A stretch of 64,000 bases of DNA from Kribbella rubisoli (GTDB lineage: Bacteria; Actinomycetota; Actinomycetes; Propionibacteriales; Kribbellaceae), in the NCBI RefSeq assembly GCF_004217145.1, contig NZ_SHKR01000012.1, forward strand, positions 1,054,001-1,118,000, given 5' to 3'. Positions 16,251 through 25,900 of this stretch are shown here, one piece after another; the first letter of the stretch is position 1; each line of letters starts with the position of its first letter. The position numbers and the translations under genes are program-made. The notes below the pieces were generated by a model that saw nothing but the letters and a program-made list of their open reading frames with translations, had not been told where the DNA came from and searched no databases.

Positions 16251-17597
16251 ATGCGAGACCTCGATGCCCTGATCAAGGCCTATGACATCCGCGGCACCGT
16301 CCCGGACCAACTGGACGCCGAACTGGCCTTCCAGATCGGCGCCGCCTTCGCGCACCAGATCGGTACGGAACTGGTCGCAGTCGGACACGACATGCGCATA
16401 TCGTCGCCTGAGCTGGCCGCTGGATTCGCCGCCGGGGTTAACAGCCGCGGGACCGATGTGCTCGCGATCGGACTAACCTCCACCGACCTGCTCTACTTCG
16501 CCTCGGGCATCCGCAATGTGCCTGGCGCGATGATCACTGCCAGCCACAATCCGCCTGCTTACAACGGCATCAAACTCTGCCGCGCCGGAGCCGCACCGGT
16601 CGGGCAGGACACCGGCCTCGCCGAAATCAGGACCCTGCTGGAGACCGGGCTGCCGAACTACGACGGTCCGGCCGGAACCTTGCAGTCCGAGGATCTGCTG
16701 CCCTCGTACTCCGAGTACCTCCACGGACTGGTCGACCTCGCCGGCGGCCGGCGGTTGAAGATCGTGGTCGACGCCGGCAACGGCATGGCCGGACGTACCG
16801 CGCCCGTCGTGCTCGACTACGCCTCCTTCGAGATCGTGCCGCTGTACTTCGAGCTCGACGGCACCTTTCCCAACCACGCGGCCAACCCGCTGGACCCGGC
16901 CAACCTGGTCGACCTGCGCGCTGCGGTCCGCCTGCACCAAGCAGACATCGGCCTCGCCTTCGACGGCGACGCCGATCGCTGCTTCTTCGTCGATGAGAAC
17001 GGCGATGCCGTATCCCCGAACAACATCATCAGCCTGATTGCCACCCGTGAACTGACCCGGCATCCCGGCTCGGCGATCGTCTACAACGTCGTCACCAGCA
17101 AAGCTGTCGCCGAGCAGGTCACCGAGCACGGCGGCAAACCCATCCGCACCCGCGTCGGACACTCGTTCATCAAACAGGTCATGGCCGACTACGACGCAGT
17201 GTTCGGCGGGGAACACTCCGGCCACTACTACTTCCGTCAGTTCTGGCGTGCTGACACCGGCATGCTGGCCGCGCTGCACGTGCTGGCCGCTCTTGGGCAG
17301 ACAGGCCGGCCATTGTCAGCGCTGGCAGCCCAATTCTCGAGATACGTGGCCAGCGGCGAGGTCAACCGCACGATCGCAGATATCCCCGCCGTCCTGGACC
17401 GAGTCGAATCGCACTTCACGTCCGACGGGGCCACCGCGGACCGTCTGGATGGTCTGACCATCACTCTGCCCGATGGAGCATGGTTCAATCTGCGACCTTC
17501 CAACACTGAACCATTGCTCCGCCTCAACGTCGAAGCCTCCGACCAGCACAGCATGGTCCGGCTCCGCCAGGATGTCCTGGCCCAGCTTGACCCGTGA
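16251..17597 (+). CDS. manB: phosphomannomutase/phosphoglucomutase
   Basis: A 448-residue alpha-D-phosphohexomutase of standard length. Seen in order: KAYDIRGTVPDQLD at the start, the phosphoserine loop TASHNPPAYNG near residue 97, the magnesium site DGDADR near residue 240, GGEHSGHYYF near residue 320 and the phosphate-binding RPSNTEPLLR near residue 416. It interconverts mannose 1- and 6-phosphate (or the glucose esters). ATG 16251 follows the GH130 stop by five bases with a TAGGAG site, so it ends the five-gene operon. The manB symbol reflects family and context. Confidence 0.9.
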   Translation: MRDLDALIKAYDIRGTVPDQLDAELAFQIGAAFAHQIGTELVAVGHDMRISSPELAAGFAAGVNSRGTDVLAIGLTSTDLLYFASGIRNVPGAMITASHNPPAYNGIKLCRAGAAPVGQDTGLAEIRTLLETGLPNYDGPAGTLQSEDLLPSYSEYLHGLVDLAGGRRLKIVVDAGNGMAGRTAPVVLDYASFEIVPLYFELDGTFPNHAANPLDPANLVDLRAAVRLHQADIGLAFDGDADRCFFVDENGDAVSPNNIISLIATRELTRHPGSAIVYNVVTSKAVAEQVTEHGGKPIRTRVGHSFIKQVMADYDAVFGGEHSGHYYFRQFWRADTGMLAALHVLAALGQTGRPLSALAAQFSRYVASGEVNRTIADIPAVLDRVESHFTSDGATADRLDGLTITLPDGAWFNLRPSNTEPLLRLNVEASDQHSMVRLRQDVLAQLDP

Positions 17598-17704
17598 AGC
17601 CCGCTGAGGCGGTCCAGCGCCTGTGGCGGTGTCATGTAGTCGAGAACCGATGTGGGCACACCGACTGGGAGGCACGGCCTCGTCGGCTGAGTGATGGGCG
17701 TCTG

Positions 17705-17932
17705 TCACGGTGCGGTCAGGACGTCGGTGAGTGGGTGGATCGCGGCTAGCAGGTCGAGACCGGCCGTGCGAGCCGCGCCCGCCTGGTCGATGACGGCGAA
17801 TACCGTGACCCCCTTGGCCGCGAGCAGCCGGCGGAACCGCGTAGTCGCCTCCGCCACAGTTCCAGCAGCCACCTTGCTGACCACCCCGCCCGGCAACGGT
17901 CCGCTCCCGGAGTTGGCTGAATCGGGCATCAT
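17705..17932 (-). CDS. truncated DUF302-domain protein
   Basis: ATG 17932 has an excellent AAGGAGG site. The 75-residue product begins like a DUF302 protein (VSKVAAGTVAEATTRFRRLL, then KGVTVFAVIDQAGAA) but ends after GLDLLAAIHPLTDVLTAP, where family members continue for about 50 more residues with the conserved lipid- or ligand-binding half. It is probably a 3'-truncated gene. Its last residues resemble the 3' remnant at 10068, possibly by chance. Confidence 0.55.
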   Translation of the reverse strand: MMPDSANSGSGPLPGGVVSKVAAGTVAEATTRFRRLLAAKGVTVFAVIDQAGAARTAGLDLLAAIHPLTDVLTAP

Positions 17933-18183
17933 CGCGCTCCTCCTTGACGTCACTCCTTCGGATCTTCTCGCACCTCAGGCGGCGCGAGAAACATCTGACT
18001 GATGATCTGATCAGGAGTACGGCTGAGAGTTGCGGAGGTTCTCCTGAAGCGCCATCTGGAGGAAGACCCCCAGTGCGGCGTCGTACGGCGTGGCCAGGAC
18101 GACCACGTCATCAACCTCGACCCCCTCGCTGCCTGTCCTTGCGTTGCGGTTCGGCGCTTGCAAGGCATCCAGGCACGCGACCG

Positions 18184-18396
18184 TTCCGGGTCTTCGGCGA
18201 AGGCCCGTCCAGTGTCGTCATCGACGGATTCACCGAAGACCGGGTGGGGTGGACAGGCTCGGACGTCCGCTTCACCAGCCGGGACAACACTGTCTACGCA
18301 TTCCTGATGGCCTCGCCGAAGGACGGACGCGCGGTGATTCGCAGCCTTGCGGGTCACGAGACAGTGACCGGTGTCCGGCTCCTCGGCCACGGTTGA
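18184..18396 (+). pseudogene. 3' remnant of a GH29-like alpha-L-fucosidase
   Basis: The plus strand reads RVFGEGPSSVVIDGFTEDRV, then DVRFTSRDNTVYAFLMASP and a stop at 18396. This matches the C-terminal beta-sandwich of GH29 fucosidases (RVYGEGPS..., DIRFT..GDTLYA...WP). The catalytic domain is absent. The preceding stretch 17940..18183 also seems to be debris: on the minus strand EVDDVVVLATPYDAALGVF resembles an F420/NADP oxidoreductase fragment, but weakly. Confidence 0.55.
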
Positions 18397-18516
18397 CAGG
18401 GGCCGTGCTGCAGAGGATGGTGACCAGCAATAGGGCGTGTGCGGGTGGTGGTCTCAGGCGTATTCGTCGGAGACACCTATAGGCGACCGGGGGGCCGCTG
18501 CAGGGGGCGCACTCGC

Positions 18517-19248
18517 ATGGCGTATTCGAGCGCACTGAGACGTACCGCGATTGTCGCGGGCGTGTTCTATCTGGCCACCGAGATCACCTCGATCCCGGCA
18601 CTGCTGCTTTATCAACCCGTTCTGCGTGACGGCAACTACATCTCCAGTGCCAATGCAGACAACAGAGTGCTACTCGGAGGATTTCTCGAGTTGCTGCTCG
18701 TTGTCGCTTGCATCGGCAGCGCGGTCACGCTTTATCCCGTGGTCAAGAGGCAGAACCACAGCATCGCGCTCGGCTATGTCTGTGGCCGAGTCCTGGAATC
18801 CGCGATCATCGTTGTCGGCGCTGTCAGCGTCCTTGTTGCCGTGACGCTCAGGCAGGATCTCGCCGGTACCGTGGATGGCGGCAATCCCGCGGTCGCCGCC
18901 ATCGAGCGGTCTCTGGTGGCGATTCACGACTGGACGTTCCTGCTCGGACCGAGTTGGGTCCTGGGATTCAACAGCTTTCTGCTGGCCTACCTGGTGTACC
19001 GATCAGGGTTGGTGCCGCGGGCCATCGCCGTACTGGGGATGAGCGGAGGCACGCTGGTCACCTTGTCGGCGACCGCGATGCTGTTCGGCGTCTACGGCCA
19101 GAGCGTCCACACAGTTCTGGCGCTCCCGGTGTTCGCGTGGGAGGTCAGCTTCGCCGTCTGGCTCATCGTCAAGGGCTTCAAGCCGTCAACGATCACAGCG
19201 GCCAGGTCTCCCGAGTTCGAAGGACACACGCCGCTACAAGCACTTTGA
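18517..19248 (+). CDS. DUF4386-family membrane protein, copy 1
   Basis: A 243-residue membrane protein with about six hydrophobic segments and the DUF4386 pattern: an early IPALLLYQPVL segment, LGGFLELLLVVACIGSAVTL, YRSGLVPR and the ending FAWEVSFAVWLIVKGF. ATG 18517 has an AGGGGG site. It is a paralogue of 21393..22133. Function of the family is unknown. It starts a same-strand cluster with a DUF4389 protein and a lipase-like hydrolase. Confidence 0.85.
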   Translation: MAYSSALRRTAIVAGVFYLATEITSIPALLLYQPVLRDGNYISSANADNRVLLGGFLELLLVVACIGSAVTLYPVVKRQNHSIALGYVCGRVLESAIIVVGAVSVLVAVTLRQDLAGTVDGGNPAVAAIERSLVAIHDWTFLLGPSWVLGFNSFLLAYLVYRSGLVPRAIAVLGMSGGTLVTLSATAMLFGVYGQSVHTVLALPVFAWEVSFAVWLIVKGFKPSTITAARSPEFEGHTPLQAL

Positions 19249-19260
19249 GAGTTGGTTCTG

Positions 19261-19977
19261 GTGACAACATCTGTGGTGTACCCCGTGCACGTGAACGCAG
19301 CGACGGATCCGAGATCGTCGCGGTGGCTCTGGCTGGTCAAGTGGATCCTCGTGATCCCGCACTACGTCGTACTGGCGTTCCTGTGGATCGGGTTCATGGT
19401 CGCCTCGGTGGTCGCGTTCTTCGCGATCCTTTTCACCGGGCGCTATCCGCGCGGCATCTTCAACTACAACGTCGGCGTGATGCGGTGGTCCTGGCGAGTG
19501 ACGTACTACGCGTACGGCGCACTCGGCACCGACCAGTACCCGCCCTTCACCCTGGCCGATGTCGAGGACTATCCCGCGCACCTGTCGGTCGACTACCCCG
19601 AGCGCCTGTCCCGAGGCCTGGTCCTGGTCAAATGGTGGCTGCTCGCGATCCCGCACTACATCATCGTCGGCATCTTCGTCGGCGGCGGAGCGTGGGCTGC
19701 TAACCGGTCCGACAACTGGCAATGGAACGTCGCCGGCAGTGGCGGCCTGGTTGGGATCCTGGTCATCATCGCCGCCATCATCCTCGCGTTCACCGGCGCC
19801 TATCCTCGGCCGCTGTACGACCTGATTCTGGGAATGAACCGGTGGGCTCTCCGGGTCGCGGGCTATGTGTCCCTGATGACTGACGTGTACCCGCCCTTCC
19901 GCCTCGACCAAGGCGGTAGCGATCCGGTCCTCGCCGTACCGCCTCCGTCACCGGCAACTCCGGACTCTGTCGCCTAA
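19261..19977 (+). CDS. DUF4389-family membrane protein with internal duplication
   Basis: A 238-residue membrane protein built from two similar halves: VKWILVIPHYVVLAFLWIGF ... TGRYPRGIFNY ... MRWSWRV ... YPPF, and VKWWLLAIPHYIIVGIFVGG ... TGAYPRPLYDL ... NRWALRV ... YPPF. This is the DUF4389 layout. GTG 19261 is favoured because GAGAG lies nine bases upstream; a TTG at 19252 is possible. The gene is 12 bases after the DUF4386 gene, and its TAA touches the next ATG, so the four genes look like one operon. Function unknown. Confidence 0.85.
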   Translation: MTTSVVYPVHVNAATDPRSSRWLWLVKWILVIPHYVVLAFLWIGFMVASVVAFFAILFTGRYPRGIFNYNVGVMRWSWRVTYYAYGALGTDQYPPFTLADVEDYPAHLSVDYPERLSRGLVLVKWWLLAIPHYIIVGIFVGGGAWAANRSDNWQWNVAGSGGLVGILVIIAAIILAFTGAYPRPLYDLILGMNRWALRVAGYVSLMTDVYPPFRLDQGGSDPVLAVPPPSPATPDSVA

Positions 19978-21336
19978 ATGAGCATCACGCCGGCCGCGAC
20001 TGAACGTCCCTTCCGCCCTGACACGGGGAGGAAAGGACGGATTGGTTTGGTCGTGACCGGTTCACTGATCGCCGGACTGGTCGCTGCATTGCTGTTCGTT
20101 GCGGCGCCGTTCGTCCCGGCAAAAGACAGTGAGATCGTCGGCGCAGTTCTGTGTGGATTTGCGCTCGGCTGGGCTCTGTTGGCCGGGCTCTCGCAGCGGT
20201 TTACTGATCAGCCGCAGCGCTGGGCAGTGGTTCCTGCGCTTTTCATGGGGATCAGCGGCCTTCTCCTGGTGGTGTTCGGCTCCGCGGTGGACGACGTGCT
20301 CAAGTGGGTGTGGCCGCCGGTCCTGCTGGTGTTGGCGATCTGGATGACCGTCTGCGTCCATCGAGACCTTCGCAGCCGAGGTGGACGGTGGCTGCTGTAC
20401 CCAGTGATTGGGATCTTGGCTCTTGCCTCGATCGGCGGCGGGTACGAGACCGTGCGGGAAGCCACGGACGCCAAGACCTACGCGATGCCTGGCCAACTGA
20501 TCGATGTCGGCGGGCACAGCCTGCATCTGAACTGCACCGGCTCAGGCAGTCCCACTGTCGTGCTCGAACCCGGCGGCGGCGAGATGTCTTCGAACCTCGG
20601 CTGGATCACGCCGGCCGTTGCAGGTACGACGCGAGTCTGCGTCTACGACCGTGCAGGCCGCGGGTGGAGCGAGCCGGCCGACACCCCGCAGGACGGTACG
20701 CAGATAGCGACCGATCTGCACACCTTGCTGCACCGCGGAAACGTGCCCGGCCCCTATGTACTGGCGGGCCATTCCTTCGGCGGCTTGTACGTACGTACCT
20801 TCGCCGCCCGCTACCCGGACGAGGTCGCCGGAATGGTCCTGGTGGACTCCACAGCAGCGAATTCGCCGTCAGCATCACGCGGCGATCCAGGCCCCTACGA
20901 CCCCGTCGGCCGTGTCTCCGCACTGGTTTCGGCCTCGGCCCGACTCGGCCTGGTGCGCCTCTACAACCAGATCTCCTTCGGCAGTCTGCCGCCACGGTCC
21001 CGGGACGAGGTACGCGCTACCGGGGCGACGGCAAGCAACCTCCGCAGCACGATCGATGAGTACGTGCAGGCGAACGCGTCGATGGAGCAAGCCGCCTCCT
21101 TCAAGGACTTCGCCGGCAAGCCTTTGATCGTCCTGACCGCGGGCAGCGGAAACGATGCCGCCTGGCAGGCGAAGCAGAAAAACATGGCCACGTTGTCGAC
21201 CAACAGCGCGCAGCGCGTCGTCGACGGCGCGACCCACGAGGCGCTCGTCGGCGAGGAACAACATGCGGTCGCCACCACTCGAGCGATCCTCGATGTCGTC
21301 TCCGCAATTCGGAGCTCAGAGCCACTGAGCAAATAG
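19978..21336 (+). CDS. membrane-anchored alpha/beta hydrolase
   Basis: A 452-residue protein. The first ~150 residues carry about four hydrophobic segments; the rest is an alpha/beta hydrolase. GHSFGG is the nucleophile elbow (serine near residue 264), LVDSTAA follows it, and DGATHEALVG contains the likely catalytic histidine near residue 422. The catalytic part is probably on the outer face, but topology is inference. ATG 19978 directly abuts the upstream TAA. Linkage with DUF4389 and DUF4386 proteins suggests a role in lipid or envelope metabolism. Substrate unknown. Confidence 0.85.
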   Translation: MSITPAATERPFRPDTGRKGRIGLVVTGSLIAGLVAALLFVAAPFVPAKDSEIVGAVLCGFALGWALLAGLSQRFTDQPQRWAVVPALFMGISGLLLVVFGSAVDDVLKWVWPPVLLVLAIWMTVCVHRDLRSRGGRWLLYPVIGILALASIGGGYETVREATDAKTYAMPGQLIDVGGHSLHLNCTGSGSPTVVLEPGGGEMSSNLGWITPAVAGTTRVCVYDRAGRGWSEPADTPQDGTQIATDLHTLLHRGNVPGPYVLAGHSFGGLYVRTFAARYPDEVAGMVLVDSTAANSPSASRGDPGPYDPVGRVSALVSASARLGLVRLYNQISFGSLPPRSRDEVRATGATASNLRSTIDEYVQANASMEQAASFKDFAGKPLIVLTAGSGNDAAWQAKQKNMATLSTNSAQRVVDGATHEALVGEEQHAVATTRAILDVVSAIRSSEPLSK

Positions 21337-21392
21337 GCCAGAGCGGGACATGTCGCGGTTGCCGTGGCGTCCGCTCGGGAGGTGGGTTTTAG

Positions 21393-22133
21393 ATGGACAG
21401 CGACAGAGATCAGCGGAGCAGCACGATCAACGCAAGGAAGGTCGCCACTCTGACAGGGTGGTTGATGGTGGTCACCTTCGTCGCCTCGATCCCGGCGTAC
21501 TTCATCCTGTACGCACCGGTGCGGGATCATCCCGACTACATCACCGGAGCGGGCGCAGACCCCACCGCAAGCGTGGCTTTGGGCGCCACCCTCGAACTCG
21601 TTGTCATCATCGCCAACATCGGCACCGCCGTCGTGCCGTACGCGATCTACCGGCGATTCAGCGAGAGCCTCGCCTTGGGCTACGTCGCTGCGCGCCTGGT
21701 CGAGGCGACCTTCATTGCTATCGGCATCGTCAGCCTTCTCACCTTCCTCTTGATGCGGCAGGAAGGAACTGCCGGCACAGACGCTGCTCTCGGCCAGGTT
21801 TTCGTCGCGGTCTATGACCGTGCGTTCCTGATCGGGCCAGGCTTCTGCGCCGGCTTCGCGAACGGAATCATCCTGGGCTACCTGATGTATCGGTCCGGTC
21901 TGGTGCCACGAGGCATGGCGATGCTGGGGCTCATCGGAGGTCCGCTGATCGTCATTTCGGGGATCGGCGTCATGTTCAACGTCATCGACCGTGGAGGCGC
22001 GGTCCAGGGCGTCGCGACGATCCCGGAGTTCTTCTGGGAGCTGTCATTCGGCATCTACCTCATCGTCAAGGGATTCAAGCCGTCCCCGATTCTGGCGGGG
22101 CCAGGTGGCGAACCCGTCGTCCGCGCGAGCTAG
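21393..22133 (+). CDS. DUF4386-family membrane protein, copy 2
   Basis: A 246-residue paralogue of 18517..19248 with the same six-segment pattern (ASIPAYFILYAPVRDHPDYI, LGATLELVVIIANIGTA, YRSGLVPRGMAMLG, FFWELSFGIYLIVKGFKPS). ATG 21393 has a GGGAGGT site. It follows the hydrolase by 56 bases on the same strand. Having two members around the DUF4389-hydrolase pair suggests a heteromeric membrane complex (inference). Confidence 0.85.
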   Translation: MDSDRDQRSSTINARKVATLTGWLMVVTFVASIPAYFILYAPVRDHPDYITGAGADPTASVALGATLELVVIIANIGTAVVPYAIYRRFSESLALGYVAARLVEATFIAIGIVSLLTFLLMRQEGTAGTDAALGQVFVAVYDRAFLIGPGFCAGFANGIILGYLMYRSGLVPRGMAMLGLIGGPLIVISGIGVMFNVIDRGGAVQGVATIPEFFWELSFGIYLIVKGFKPSPILAGPGGEPVVRAS

Positions 22134-22208
22134 TGACCGGCCGTAGACCTGACGGCCTTCATCGATCGTTACCCAATACCCCTTCCGGCGGGAGCGTGGG
22201 GTCGAGGA

Positions 22209-22563
22209 TCGTCCGGCCAGGAACTCGCCGTCCGCTACGGCGCACTCACCGTCAACCCCGTCCGCGAAGTCGACGCCATCGAAGCCCCAACCAAGAACCC
22301 ACCCCGCGCCCTCACCCGCGAAGAAGTCACCCTCCTCCGCAAAAGCCTCGCCGCAGACGAACGAGCCAACGAAGCCGACCTCCCCGACCTCACCACCTTT
22401 ATGCTCGGCACCGGCGTCCGCATCGGCGAGTCCCTCGCCGACCTCTGGCACCAAGTCGACTTCGAAGCCGGCACCGTCGAAGTCACCCACACAATCGCCC
22501 GCCTCACAGGCGAGAGCCTCATCCGCAAAGCCGCCAAGTCCAAAGCCGGCGAACGCCTCCAGC
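22209..22563 (+). pseudogene. tyrosine recombinase (phage-type integrase) fragment
   Basis: One frame reads ELAVRYGALTVNPVREVDAI, then PPRALTREEVTLLRKSLAAD, LTTFMLGTGVRIGESLADL and KAAKSKAGERL. This is the part of a phage/ICE tyrosine integrase around the first catalytic arginine (TGVRIGE). The N-terminal arm-binding domain and the C-terminal HxxR...Y region are gone, so it is inactive. Homology stops abruptly near 22563, where remains of a minus-strand gene begin. Confidence 0.7.
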
Positions 22564-22915
22564 CAGAGGTCCGGCTCATCGCCATGGGTGGACACGTATC
22601 CGATCTCTTCGAGGATCGGGGCGAGCGGAGACTCCTCGAGCAGTTCGCGGAGCGTGACCCGGTCCTGATGGACCCGGAACCAGGACGAGAGCCGCCCGAG
22701 CGAATGGTCGGCGACGCTGTCGGGCGCCACGAACTGTCCGTTCTCGAGATAGCCGAAACAGACGGCTGCACGTTGACGGACGTGCCCTGCCGGGCGAGGT
22801 CGTCGACGAGGACCGACCCATCGGATGCCGGAGGCAACAAGGGCAGCGTGGATCCGGTCAGCGGCTCGCGCTGTTCGACGTCACGCACCAGGGTGAAGCG
22901 ACCAATCTCGGCCAT
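22564..22915 (-). pseudogene. frameshifted, truncated gene of unknown function
   Basis: ATG 22915 has a GAGGAG site and starts MAEIGRFTLVRDVEQREPL. Near 22770 the sensible reading moves to another frame (CFGYLENGQFVAPDSVADH, then RLSSWFRVHQDRVTLRELL and EEIGYVSTHGDEPDLWLE) and ends at the integrase fragment. So the gene has a frameshift and has lost its 3' end. I do not recognise the family. Confidence 0.45.
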
Positions 22916-22980
22916 GGCATGACTCCTCAGCGAGATATCTGAATTCACGATGAACGGGACGAGAGACTCGTCTTCTGCCG

Positions 22981-25900
22981 CTAAGGCGTGGAGTTCAGGA
23001 CGTCGAGCAGGCGGTTCAGGCAGGCGTACTTTCCGGGGAGCTCGGACTTACAGCCGGAGACCTGCTTGTCGATGGCGTTCTGCAGCTGGTTGATGCTGTC
23101 CGGCGAGAGCGTCCAGCCGAGCGGTGCTTCGACACTCGGCTTCGTGGCCGGCGTCACGACGACGACACCGTTCGGCATGCGTTCCTGTACGGCGTGGACA
23201 GCGGCCCGGCAGTTCTTCCCTGCATCGGCCTGTGCGCACGGGTCGGCGATCGCCGTCGACAGCCGTTGCAGCCAGGTACCCGACGAGGTCTGGACGGCTT
23301 TGGCGTTGAGGCCGGCCAGTGGCACGAACGCCTCCGTCGACAGTCCGCGTGGCGGGCGGACGATGTCGGTGCGCGCCTCATCCTCGAGGAACAGCACGAT
23401 CGGCACGACGTATGGTCCCTTGGTTGGGACCTTCTCGTTATGGCGTTCGACGATGCGGAGCAGTCCGGGGGCGATGTCGGAGAGCGTTCCGAGACCCGAC
23501 GGCTCGGCATATCCGCCGTCGATCAGCTGCAGGTCCTCGTGCGTGCTACAGCTGCCGACTCGGCCGGCCGGCGTGACAGTGGGGAAACGCGCCGAGAGCA
23601 TGGCTGCGGTTGCCCACGTGAATTGGTGTTGGCAGGCGCCGTACAGGTCCTCGAGATCCAGCGACGCGGGCGGTTCGTCGATGCGGCCACCACAGTTCGC
23701 GGACGCCTCGTCGGGCGAGCTGCCGGTGCGCAGATCGACCTGGCTCACCAGTACGCGACATCCCGAGGCCGCGGCCACCGAGTTCAGCACGAGTACGCCG
23801 CCGGTACCGGACGTTGCCGAACCGTACGACTCCTTCAGGGCGTCGACGTGCTTCTCCCAGTACGTCTCCATCAAACCGGCCCGATCGCGCCAGCTCCACG
23901 GTTGCGGCGTACTTCGTGCGTACGACAGCGGCCGTACTCCAGTGGCCGACGCAACCAGATCACCGACGAACAACCCGGCAACGGCCGACGACAGTGCACT
24001 CTCGCCCGCGATCGTCTCCGCGTCGCCCATGGCGTTCCCACCGCGGGACAAGGCGAGTCCGATCGAACCGCCACTGACGCCACTGGACAGGAACACGGGC
24101 GAGCACGACCTGCCGGTGCGCAGCTTGTCCAGCACGCCGGCCGTCCACGCCATCGCCCGTACCCCACCGCCACTGGCCGCGACCAGCACCATCGGCTGAA
24201 CGCTCTGCTCAGCAAGCTTTTGCACGCAGGCGTTCTTGGACCACGTGTCGAACGCGTCCTCCAGAGACACGCGACGTACGGCGCTCAGGTTCGCGGCCGT
24301 TGCGTCGGGACGCAGCCGATGCAGGGCCGGATCCCCACCGGAACGCGCCTGGAACAACACGAACACGAGCAACAGCGACAACAGCGGAGTCGCCCGGAGC
24401 CGGAGCGCGCGGAAGACCGGCAACGGCCGATAGCGCTGCAAGCGCACGATCACGAACCCGAGAATGAACGCCCAACTGCCGAGCGTCAGCAAAACAGTGG
24501 CGACCACACCGGCGAACGGCGCGAGATTGAGCGGGAACGCGATCAGGCAGACAAGCCACAGGACCGCCGCAGTGAGTGGGATGTACGCCGTAGGGCTGGG
24601 ATCTGCCTGAGTCGTCGGATCGACGAGTTTATGGAACCAGTTGGACTTCCGGGCCTTCAGTTTGGCTGCCACACAGGCCAGCACAGGGAAGGCGCCGAAC
24701 GCCAGAACGACTCCGACGACGGTCGCGACGAGTCGCAAGGACCAGACCCACGGATGGCCCTCCGGGCCGAGCAGGATCGGCGCGATCAGCGACCGGATCA
24801 ATCCGAGTCCGGCGAGCAGAACCAGCGAAACCGCAAGAACGTCGCCGGCAACCCAGACGTCGCGGGCGTAGGTGGTCGGCCTCGGCACCCGCTTCGACGG
24901 ATCCCACCAGGCCCCCTCCTTGGGCGCGACACAACAGACGACTTGCGTGAGGAGAAGGACCAGAAGCGGCGCGACGGTCGCTGCCAGTACCAGCCACCAG
25001 TCGACGGCGGGTTCGTCCGACAGCCAACTGAGCACGATGGCGGCGACGAACGGCAGCAAGGCCGCGACGATCCAGCCGAACCAGACGCCTTTCGACGGCT
25101 CCGGGTCGGCTTCCGCTGTCCGATTCAGGACGTACGTCGACCAGATGCGCTCGGTCCGTTGCCGGCCAAGGACGAACAGATACAAGCCGACCACTACGGC
25201 TGCGACAAACGCCCAGATAAAGTGCAGCAACGGAACGTCGTCCCAGACGAACCACGATCGCTGGACGTCGGGCAATTGATCCCAGATGTTGCGCCCGGGA
25301 ATGACCGACAGCACCGCGACCAGAATGACCACGGCGAACGACAAGCGCTGCACGAGCAACGCCCGGAAAACCCGCCCGAGGCCCGCTCGCACGAAGGTCC
25401 GGTACCGGACGACGGTGACCAGCACAGCACCGACGGCAACGACCCACTTGGCCGCTGTGACGCCCAGCGCCAGCCAGACGAAGCCCCTCGGATGATGCTG
25501 AGACCACAGTAGCGCGGCGCCGATCCAGAGCAGTACGGTCTCGACGACCTCAAGCATGAACAACATCCGCAGGAACGTGCCGGCCAGACCAGGCGGACCG
25601 GCGATCCAGCGGAAGAACCTCTGACGGCGGTTCTCGGGCTTGGGATTCGGCGTGCTTGGGTCGTGAGCCACCGCGTGGCCACCGAACAAGCTGAGGATCC
25701 TGAGATATCCGACGTACAGGCCGATGTCGAACAGCGCGTGCAGAGCGATCCAGAGGCAGACCCGGTGCAGGCTGTCCGTTGGGAGACCCGCCCAATCACT
25801 CCAGGCGGTCTGACCGGTCGACATCGCCCGTACCCCGACGATCTCGGTGATGGAGTGGCTCAAGCCCGCGTTGTTGACCGCGCCCGTGATCAACCGATCG

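Noticed and set aside
23194..25512. 772-codon open frame on the plus strand
   Set aside because: It lies fully antisense to the patatin gene, has a composition rich in Arg, Gln, Asp and Gly, and shows no domain. It is a by-product of high GC in the opposite frame.
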